A stretch of 16,560 nt of DNA from CAMDBL01 sp964498125 (GTDB lineage: Bacteria > Pseudomonadota > Alphaproteobacteria > Rhizobiales > Hyphomicrobiaceae). The translations under genes were made by a program, and so were the position numbers. Below, piece after piece: positions 7,001 to 12,505 of this stretch (positions are counted from its first letter, which is position 1; each line of letters starts with the position of its first letter). A model generated the notes under the pieces. That model searched no databases. It was not told where the DNA came from and was given only the letters and a program-made list of their open reading frames with translations. The DNA is taken from positions 1-16,560 of the forward strand of contig CAZCGE010000013.1 in NCBI GenBank assembly GCA_964498125.1, given 5' to 3'.

Positions 7001-7221
7001 GGGGTCAGACCCATTGGCGCTAACTTAGGTCTGTTGGAGCCCCAACCTATCCTCTGCGTCCCCGGACAAGCGATCCGACCGCGAGGTCGGAACGCGAAGA
7101 TCCGGGGTCTTCACCCCTATGAGATGGGGAAGACCCCGGCTCTACGCGGCCACCGCCGCTTCGGCCGGGGACGCAGATCGATAGGGTGCACCCTTATGTT
7201 AGCGCGAATGGGGTCAGACCC
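7001..7221. repeat. Foldable 221-bp inverted-repeat element, MITE-like, with GGGTCAGACCC ends
   Basis: The left arm begins GGGGTCAGACCCATTGG then GCGCTAAC (7017-7024). The right arm ends GTTAGCGC (7198-7205), GAATGG, GGTCAGACCC (to 7221). When reversed, the right arm matches the left over about 24 bases. Farther in, CCTATC + CTCTGCGTCCCCGG (from about 7047) faces CCGGGGACGCAGAT + CGATAGG (to about 7185). The centre holds a very strong hairpin at 7102-7139 (CCGGGGTCTT / AAGACCCCGG plus CCCC / GGGG) and CCGACC / GGTCGG at about 7075-7090. No protein is encoded. It looks like a non-autonomous mobile or palindromic element; no transposase is in the window. Confidence 0.65.
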
Positions 7222-7234
7222 TTGGGTCTGACCC
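7210..7234. repeat. REPIN-like pair, near-zero spacer
   Basis: GGGGTCAGACCC (7210-7221) is followed after TT by its reverse complement GGGTCTGACCC (7224-7234). The left member doubles as the right end of the 221-bp element. Each member is itself a quasi-palindrome (GGGTC-A-GACCC), so the pair can fold as one long stem. Confidence 0.75.
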
Positions 7235-7311
7235 TTGCAAGTGCGCTCTCGCTCCACACCCGCCTCTTGGCGCCGGCCGGCCGTGCTCATGGCATATGAC
7301 GTGCCCCCAAA

Positions 7312-7362
7312 GGGGTCAGACCCACTCTTATTGCCCGCCTCCGCCCGGACGGGTCTGACCCC
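7312..7362. repeat. REPIN-like pair, 27-base spacer
   Basis: GGGGTCAGACCC (7312-7323) and GGGTCTGACCCC (7351-7362) are perfect 12-base inverted copies around a 27-base loop. They have the same unit and the same head-to-head order as the pairs at 7210, 14581 and 14675. Confidence 0.75.
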
Positions 7363-7370
7363 GTCCGACC

Positions 7371-7520
7371 GACCTCGGTGCCGGGCAAACGTCCCAGGTC
7401 CACCCATGCACATTCCCTTGCTTTTTTCCTGTTACGTTATAACGTTGCATCGCAGAAGGCGGGGGCTGCAATTGCATCGGCGGGCGACGGCTTTCGTCAT
7501 CGAGGGTCAGCGCAGCAGGT
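7371..7520. repeat. Duplicated 150-bp unit, copy A
   Basis: It starts GACCTCGGTGCCGGGCAAAC and matches 7550-7699 base for base at an offset of 179, with roughly a dozen substitutions and no gaps that I can see. Inside, at 7434-7445, is the perfect 12-base palindrome ACGTTATAACGT. Short open frames exist on both strands (for example one beginning MHIPLLFSCY on plus), but they look like by-products of the repeat. I see no convincing gene. Confidence 0.75.
7431..7445. promoter_or_regulatory. Zur-box-like AT-rich palindrome (with a second copy at 7610-7622)
   Basis: GTTACGTTATAACGT, repeated 179 bases on as GTTACATTATAAC, resembles the GTTATAATATAAC-type dyads bound by the zinc regulator Zur. 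The likeness is from memory of the motif. No zinc gene lies next to it, so it may be a carried-over promoter fragment or chance. Confidence 0.25.
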
Positions 7521-7524
7521 AATC

Positions 7525-7700
7525 GTCTGAAACGAAAGAAACGCGCCAAGACCTCGGTGCCGGGCAAACGTCCCAGGTCCACCCATGCACATTCCCTTGC
7601 TCTTTTCCTGTTACATTATAACGTTGCATCGGGGAAGGCAGGGGTTGCAACTGCATCGGCGGGCGACTGCTTTGGTCATCGAGCGTCAGCGCAGCTGGTG
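7525..7700. repeat. Duplicated unit, copy B, with full repeat R in front
   Basis: It begins with repeat R (GTCTGAAACGAAAG, 7525) and continues into the same 150-base unit as copy A. The palindrome position reads GTTACATTATAAC at 7610-7622, one base off copy A. The unit ends about 45 bases before the stop of the Fic gene, which is encoded on the minus strand. Confidence 0.75.
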
Positions 7701-7743
7701 TTCGGCTGACCAGAGAGTCGCGTTCGCAACCACGCGGCTCGGG

Positions 7744-9123
7744 CTACGCTCTGCGCCAGATCTGCAGCCACGCCATAAACTCGGCCGGCCGCACTTGGTA
7801 GCGGGCGAAATTGCCCTCGTGCAATGCCATCAGTTCGGTTTCAGCCATTTCACGGAACGGTGGCTGATCGACAGCATCAAGGTGATCCGCGGTCCAAGTC
7901 GCGACGTGGTCATAGGCGGTCTTTCGGTGCATGGCGCCGCGTATTACATCGCCGATGACCTCACGCAACGCCGCGCGATGACGGAGCCGAAACGGGTCGG
8001 GTTCGCCGATCTGCTGGCGCACGGCGGCGTAGCGGTTGGCGGATCGCTCATAGGCCCAAATGAAGACATCCTTGAGCAGCGCGACATCGTTCAATTCGTA
8101 AACGCCGAGGGTGGCCTCGGTATAGGTTTCCTTGGGTACGTCGATGAAGGAGAGAGGGCAGAAATTGCCCTTGATCAGTGGAATGTTGGCGGCGAGGCGT
8201 GAGACGCGCTTGTTGACGTCGTCGAATGGCTGCAGGTAGGGCAGCTGCGCCATGACGAACAGCGCCTGCTCGAACGGGTCGGTTATGGCGCAAGCGGTTG
8301 CGAGGATCTGATCGAAGCATTCAGCGACCAGCTGCGGCACACCTGCAGGATGATAGGTCGAGCCGCCGATGCCGATGAGGATCGTGCGCAGGCGGCCGGC
8401 AGAGGCCGGATCTTCGAGCAAACCGTCGGCCAAGAGGGCGTGAAGGTTGAGCAGCGTCAGCTGGTTGAACGTGATCTCGTCGGCCGACCGCACGAGGAAC
8501 TCGATCGCGGCCTTGTGATTGAGGATCATCTGCGCTTCGCGACGGTCCTTGCCTTCGGCCTCCTGGCCGAAATCGACCAGCCGCTTGGTGTCGAGCAGCG
8601 AGTAGGTGTTCCCCTCCAGCCGGCTGGAGTTCCACGAGAGATCGATCAGCAGGCGGTTGAGGATGTTCTTGGCATAGGTGCCGGCTGCCTGCGCGGCGAC
8701 GTTTGGCGCGCCGATCGCGTGCAGATGGCCCTGCTCCGCCTTGGATAGGTAGGTGGTGGCGTTGGGGCGATAGCTGTCGAGGAAGCCGCGCTCGTAGCCA
8801 ACGATCTTGCGAGCCTGATGTGGCTTTCGGATATAGACCTGAACCTTGGCGCCCATCTTCGAGACAGGCACGAAAAGGGCGAGTTGGGGTCCAGGTAGCG
8901 CCGGTGCGGTGTCCCCCGATCGGTAGCGGGTGCCTGTGCCTTTGCCGGATCGCACGACCTGGCCATCTTGGGCCAAAGTCTCCAGGCGCCGCTGAAGGGT
9001 GCGGCGATCGAGATCCAGGTTGGATTGGGCCGCGATTTGGTCGATGATCAGATCGCCGGGCGCCTGCGCGATCAGCGCCTGGAGGGTGTCGAGCTGGTCT
9101 TTGATCTCCTGCCTGGTAGCCAT
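7744..9123 (-). CDS. Fic-fold protein with N-terminal winged helix and degenerate active site
   Basis: It is a 459-residue protein. Residues 1-70 look like a winged helix-turn-helix (LIIDQIAAQSNLDLDRRTLQRRLETLAQDGQVVRSGKG spans it). The Fic core follows, with an inhibitory-helix motif S166-x3-E170-G171 (SSRLEG) and LRTILIGIGGSTYHPAG before the active-site loop. That loop, at 298-306, reads QPFDDVNKR where typical Fic enzymes have HxFx(D/E)GN(G/K)R: Gln298 replaces the catalytic His and Val303 the Gly. Fic proteins usually transfer AMP or another phosphate-containing group to proteins; losing the His argues against normal AMPylation, so this may be a regulator or use altered chemistry. ATG 9123 is preceded by an AGAAGAG element, directly behind an array of TCGCGAC boxes, suggesting autoregulation. 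Downstream lie only repeats. No antitoxin-like partner is visible. Confidence 0.88.
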   Translation of the reverse strand: MATRQEIKDQLDTLQALIAQAPGDLIIDQIAAQSNLDLDRRTLQRRLETLAQDGQVVRSGKGTGTRYRSGDTAPALPGPQLALFVPVSKMGAKVQVYIRKPHQARKIVGYERGFLDSYRPNATTYLSKAEQGHLHAIGAPNVAAQAAGTYAKNILNRLLIDLSWNSSRLEGNTYSLLDTKRLVDFGQEAEGKDRREAQMILNHKAAIEFLVRSADEITFNQLTLLNLHALLADGLLEDPASAGRLRTILIGIGGSTYHPAGVPQLVAECFDQILATACAITDPFEQALFVMAQLPYLQPFDDVNKRVSRLAANIPLIKGNFCPLSFIDVPKETYTEATLGVYELNDVALLKDVFIWAYERSANRYAAVRQQIGEPDPFRLRHRAALREVIGDVIRGAMHRKTAYDHVATWTADHLDAVDQPPFREMAETELMALHEGNFARYQVRPAEFMAWLQIWRRA

Positions 9124-9136
9124 TGCGTTTCTCTTC

Positions 9137-9231
9137 TCGCGACATTTCTTGTTCGTCGCGACACTTTATCTCCGATTCTGTCATGACGACAAGTCTGGCG
9201 ACTTTTTTTGTCGCGACGGGCCCTCGCGACA
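9137..9231. promoter_or_regulatory. Operator-like cluster of four TCGCGAC boxes in front of the Fic gene
   Basis: TCGCGACA occurs at 9137-9144, 9156-9163 and 9224-9231, and TCGCGACG at 9211-9218; a partial copy (GGCGAC) sits at 9197-9202. On the gene's strand these read TGTCGCGA. The box nearest the gene ends about a dozen bases before the start codon, abutting the ribosome-binding site, and the others cover the likely promoter. This layout is that of a repressor array; the winged helix of the Fic protein is the obvious but unproven binder. Confidence 0.55.
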
Positions 9232-9344
9232 CAATTTGCCACACATTGGGACCCGGGCGATGTTTCCGGCCGTCATACAGGACGGCGCGGCCGACATGGG
9301 ATGTTGCCAAGCGGTGCCCATTGAGATGGCAGGGCCTGGCGCAC

Positions 9345-9377
9345 AAAAAAAATCCCCTTCTCCGCGAGGAGAAGGGG
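9345..9377 (-). terminator. Strong intrinsic terminator for minus-strand transcription
   Basis: CCCCTTCTCC (9354-9363), four loop bases, GGAGAAGGGG (9368-9377) form a perfect 10-bp stem. On the minus strand it is followed by A and then eight T (9345-9352), the textbook form. It lies 74 bases past the small ORF that ends at 9451 and insulates the Fic promoter from the upstream acetolactate-synthase-like gene. Confidence 0.88.
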
Positions 9378-9450
9378 TGTGGGAGTTTGGGAGCTTGGGA
9401 GCTGCCGTAAGTCAACGTGTGAGCCCAGCGGTTTGGGCACGAAACTTGCT

Positions 9451-9630
9451 TCAACGTCTCATGTTGGGTCGCATGCTGGCCGAGGCTAGCTCGATTGGCA
9501 TATCGCGCAGGTCCACTGCGCTGCGTTTGGCGTTGGACGAGACCGTAAGAGATGCAATCATCAAGGCTGCCGCCAAGGCAAAGCAGAGCAACGCACCAAT
9601 CCGTGTCCAGTGCGCTCTCATGACTTGCAT
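9451..9630 (-). CDS. Small hypothetical protein with one membrane helix, 59 residues
   Basis: It is taken from ATG 9630 (a GTG one codon earlier is also possible), preceded by GGGGCGAGG. The product has a basic N-terminus and a single hydrophobic helix at about residues 11-30 (RIGALLCFALAAALMIASL), then a polar tail ending in MRPNMRR. It may be a membrane-anchored small protein or an uncleaved signal anchor. The support is indirect: it fills the gap between the thiamine-diphosphate enzyme gene and a strong terminator on the same strand, which would give that terminator a purpose. I do not recognise the family. It could also be spurious. Confidence 0.4.
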   Translation of the reverse strand: MQVMRAHWTRIGALLCFALAAALMIASLTVSSNAKRSAVDLRDMPIELASASMRPNMRR

Positions 9631-9649
9631 CACCCTCGCCCCACTCTGA

Positions 9650-9778
9650 ACGCCGCCGCGTACCGATCTGTTATTGCTTTTCTAACCCAATTCTCTCTAA
9701 AGGTCCAGCAGAGCACAAGAACAAGACTAATCGACAAATCGTTAAATTTACTTTCTATTAACAACTAAACATAATGAC
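9650..9778 (-). promoter_or_regulatory. AT-rich stretch, possible promoter of the small ORF
   Basis: About 120 bases directly past the acetolactate-synthase-like gene are much richer in A and T than anything else here (for example CGTTAAATTTACTTTC and TTAACAACTAAACATAATG on plus). I cannot assign sigma boxes reliably. The location fits a promoter for the 59-residue ORF or an untranslated 3' region of the gene before it. Confidence 0.3.
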
Positions 9779-11431
9779 TTAAGATTTACTGTTGCGGATC
9801 TGGCTGAGCGTTTGCCGCGGAGTCAGTGCCTCGGGATCGATCTTGAGTTCGATGACAGCCGGCTTGCCGCTGGCCAATGCCCGCTCGAACGCCGGCTTGA
9901 ACTCGGCATTCTGCGTGACCAGCTCGCCGTGGGCGCCGAAACTGCGCGCGTAAGCTGCAAAATCGGGGTTCATCAGCGTAGTGCCGACGACGCGGCTGGG
10001 ATAATCGCGCTCCTGGTGCATGCGGATCGTGCCATACATGCCGTTGTTGGCGATGATGGTGACGATGTTGAGCCCATACTGCATGGCGGTGGCGAGTTCC
10101 TGCCCAGTCATCAGGAAGCAGCCGTCGCCGGCGAAGTTGACAACAGTCCGGTCCGGGTGGGCGAGCTTGGCGGCGATGGCGGCGGGCAGCCCGTAGCCCA
10201 TCGAGCCCGAAGTGGGCGCCACCTGCGTGCGCCAGGACTTGTACTGGAAATAGCGGTGCAGGAAGGCTGCGTAGTTGCCGGCGCCATTGGTGATCATCGC
10301 ATCATCCGGCAGCAAGTCGCTGACGGTGCGGATGGCGTCGGCAAGGCGAACCGCTCCGGGCGTCGCGATCGGCTCGAGGGTTTCCAGATAGGCCGCGTGC
10401 AGGCCCTTGGCGCGGCCGGCCCATGCCACCGGCTTGCCGGGTTTCAAGCCGTCGATGGCCGCCGTGAAGCTGCGGGCGGAGGCGGCGATGGCAAGATCCG
10501 CGCGATAGACCGAACCCAGCTCGTCGCCGCTGGGGTGTATGTGCACGAGTGTCTGTGCCGGATTGGGGATCGACAGCAGCGTGTAGCCGCTGGTGGTGAT
10601 CTCGCCGAGGCGGGCGCCGACGACAATCAGCAGATCCGCCTCGACCACGGCGGCGCGCAATTTGGCGTCGATGCCGATGCCGACATGGCCGGCGTAACAC
10701 GGGTGCCGGTTGTCGAAATAATCCTGGTAGCGGAAGGCGGCGCCCACCGGCAGGTCGAAGCGGGTGGCGAAGGCCTCGATGCGCGCCTTGATGTCGGCGC
10801 TCCAGCCCGGCCCGCCGACGATCATCAGCGGGCGCTTGGCGCGCGCCAGTTCCTCTTCGAGCGCGGCGATGGCGGCGGCCGGCGGCGCGGGCTCGGCGAT
10901 ATTCGCGGGCTTGGCGTCGCCGACCGCATCAGTGGCCGACAGCATATCCTCGGGGACACCGAGCACCACCGGACCAGGCCGCCCCGAACGGCTGGCATGA
11001 AATGCGCGGCTGACGTACTCGGGAATTCTGTCGGTCGAGCGGATTACGGCGGCCCACTTCACGAACGAGGAGAAGAGCTGCTTCACCTCGATCTCCTGGA
11101 ACGCCTCGCGGTCCTCGTGCTCCAGGCCCGGCATGCCGACGAAGGTGATCATCGGCGTCGAGTCCTGCTGGGCGATGTGCAGCCCCGCCATGGCGTTGGC
11201 CGCGCCCGGCCCGCGCGTGACGAAGGCGATGCCGGGCTCGCCGGTGATCTTGCCCCAGGCCTCCGCCATCATCGCCGCGCCACCCTCCTGGCGGCAGATG
11301 ACGGTCTGTATGCGATTGCTGTCATGCAGGCCGTCGAGGGCCGCCAGAAAGCTCTCGCCCGGCACGGTGAACACGGCGCGCGTGCCTTGCGCCTCGAGTT
11401 GGTCGATCAGGATCTTGCCACCGTGGCGCAT
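9779..11431 (-). CDS. Thiamine-diphosphate-dependent enzyme, acetolactate synthase large-subunit family
   Basis: It is a 550-residue cytosolic enzyme with the three-domain plan of this family. The N-terminal PYR domain has the activating Glu49 (ICRQEGGAAMMAEAWG) and GPGAANAMAGL. The central domain (about 190-320) reads KRPLMIVGGPGW and ADLLIVVGARLGE. The C-terminal PP domain has the ThDP/Mg motif GDG at 435-437 running to NN at 462-463 (NFAGDG to IIANNGMYG). Family members decarboxylate 2-oxo acids and join or release the resulting C2 unit: acetolactate synthases, glyoxylate carboligase, oxalyl-CoA decarboxylase, benzoylformate decarboxylase. The sequence does not let me choose; no ilvH/ilvN small subunit is adjacent, so a role in valine/isoleucine synthesis is not supported. 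It follows a GST gene on the same strand after 179 bases. The Shine-Dalgarno at ATG 11431 is poor. Confidence 0.9.
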   Translation of the reverse strand: MRHGGKILIDQLEAQGTRAVFTVPGESFLAALDGLHDSNRIQTVICRQEGGAAMMAEAWGKITGEPGIAFVTRGPGAANAMAGLHIAQQDSTPMITFVGMPGLEHEDREAFQEIEVKQLFSSFVKWAAVIRSTDRIPEYVSRAFHASRSGRPGPVVLGVPEDMLSATDAVGDAKPANIAEPAPPAAAIAALEEELARAKRPLMIVGGPGWSADIKARIEAFATRFDLPVGAAFRYQDYFDNRHPCYAGHVGIGIDAKLRAAVVEADLLIVVGARLGEITTSGYTLLSIPNPAQTLVHIHPSGDELGSVYRADLAIAASARSFTAAIDGLKPGKPVAWAGRAKGLHAAYLETLEPIATPGAVRLADAIRTVSDLLPDDAMITNGAGNYAAFLHRYFQYKSWRTQVAPTSGSMGYGLPAAIAAKLAHPDRTVVNFAGDGCFLMTGQELATAMQYGLNIVTIIANNGMYGTIRMHQERDYPSRVVGTTLMNPDFAAYARSFGAHGELVTQNAEFKPAFERALASGKPAVIELKIDPEALTPRQTLSQIRNSKS

Positions 11432-11592
11432 GGGAGAATGCTTTCGTTGAGTGTTGATCCGTGCTGGTCACAATAGGGCAGCCCGCGCCACCGCCCCTGG
11501 CGTCAGCGCGACCGCGGTGCAGGGACACTCCCGCCGGCCCCGTTCTAAGAGTGGCGCAGGGATTTTCCAACCGCGATCGAGATCGAGCGAAC

Positions 11593-11606
11593 GCGGTCGC
11601 GACCGC
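11593..11606. repeat. Perfect 14-base palindrome behind the GST gene
   Basis: GCGGTCGCGACCGC is fully self-complementary and starts four bases past the stop of the minus-strand GST gene. It has no loop and no T-run, so it could be a protein-binding site or a weak 3' structure. It contains TCGCGA like the boxes ahead of the Fic gene, but the flanking bases differ. Confidence 0.35.
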
Positions 11607-11610
11607 ACGC

Positions 11611-12330
11611 CTACGCAACAGGCAGCGCGCGCTGATTGTACATGATCTTGCGGATGCGGGCCTGCTCCTCGGCCGGCAGCTTGCTGACGTCGACGGAGAA
11701 CTCGGCGCCAACGGCCATGCCACGCTGCACTGCGGGACGGGCCGCGATCGCATCGTGCCAGCGCTTCAGGAATTTGAACTCGTCGAGGTCCTGGCCCTGC
11801 ACCTTCCAGTTCATGGTCCACGGGAACGCGATCATGTCGGCGATGGTGTAGTCGTTGCCCGCGAGATAGGGCCGATCGACGAGGCGATTGTTGATCACGC
11901 CATAGAGCCGATTGGCCTCGTCGGTGAAGCGGCGGATGGCATAGGATTGGTCGCCTTCGCGATCGTCGAGGCGGCGGAAATGGCCAGCCTCCCCGAGCTT
12001 GGGCCCCTGGTTGGCCATCTGCCACATGACCCACTGGTTGACCTCGTACTTGCCGCGGATGTCCTGCGGCCAGAAGCGCCCGGCCTTCTCGGCGATGTAC
12101 ATCATGATCGAACCCGACTCGAACACGCTGATCGGGTTGCCGCCGCCGGCCGGGGCGTGGTCGACCATCACCGGCATGCGATGATTGGGGTTGAGCTTCA
12201 GGAACTGAGCCGTGAACTGTGCGCCCGTGCGGATGTTGATCGGCGTGATCTTGTAGGGAAGACCGCACTCCTCGAGCAGGATCGTCACCTTCTTGCCGTT
12301 GGGCGTCGGCCAATAGAACAACTCGATCAT
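11611..12330 (-). CDS. Glutathione S-transferase family protein, YfcG-like, second paralogue
   Basis: It is a 239-residue GST. The thioredoxin-fold half carries FYWPTPNGKKVTILLEE with Thr9 and Asn11 as in YfcG, PNHRMPVMVDH with the cis-Pro loop, and VFESGSIMMYIAEKAG. The helical half has NQWVMWQMANQGPKLGEAGHF and YTIADMIAFPWTMNW. It is closely related in plan to the 209-residue protein at 5252-5881 but keeps the PAGGG insert (DHAPAGGGNPIS) and has an extra C-terminal tail (SKLPAEEQARIRKIMYNQRA). ATG 12330 is chosen because GAGGA lies 8 bases upstream and the GST fold begins immediately; the frame stays open to 12855 but that part overlaps the divergent peptidase gene and has no family resemblance. 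A glutathione-dependent disulfide reductase role is the family expectation. Confidence 0.92.
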   Translation of the reverse strand: MIELFYWPTPNGKKVTILLEECGLPYKITPINIRTGAQFTAQFLKLNPNHRMPVMVDHAPAGGGNPISVFESGSIMMYIAEKAGRFWPQDIRGKYEVNQWVMWQMANQGPKLGEAGHFRRLDDREGDQSYAIRRFTDEANRLYGVINNRLVDRPYLAGNDYTIADMIAFPWTMNWKVQGQDLDEFKFLKRWHDAIAARPAVQRGMAVGAEFSVDVSKLPAEEQARIRKIMYNQRALPVA

Positions 12331-12505
12331 TTGAGCATCCTCGCTTACACTTGTTGCGTTGCTATCCGGGGATTGTGCCCCTGAGGCGCGGACATCGCAA
12401 CAACCGATCTGCGCCAACCGATCGGCACCTGGCGTCGTAGGGTGCCTGTTGGCCCAAGCCGGGTGTCGATTGATCCACAAATGTTTGCACACGGGGCGCC
12501 GACCA
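12331..12505. promoter_or_regulatory. Divergent promoter region between GST and M3 peptidase genes
   Basis: These 175 bases must hold both promoters. An inverted repeat, TTGTTGCGTTG at 12351-12361 and CATCGCAACAA at 12393-12403 (10 of 11 positions pair), spans the GST side, and CCGATCGG at 12418-12425 is a perfect palindrome next to a second CCGATC. These could be operator sites; no clear -35/-10 pair is visible to me. Confidence 0.35.

Noticed and set aside
7371..7700. Possible CRISPR array
   Set aside because: There are only two copies of a long (about 150-base) unit, diverged throughout, with no short identical repeats and unique spacers and no cas genes.
8321..9454. 377-codon minus-strand frame overlapping the Fic gene and reaching the terminator region
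   Set aside because: It is a different frame of the same strand with Arg/Pro-rich translation; it would read through the operator array and has no family likeness.
9812..11476. 554-codon plus-strand open frame opposite the ThDP enzyme gene
   Set aside because: It is antisense to a gene with clear PYR and PP motifs, its own product resembles nothing, and long antisense frames are expected at this GC content.
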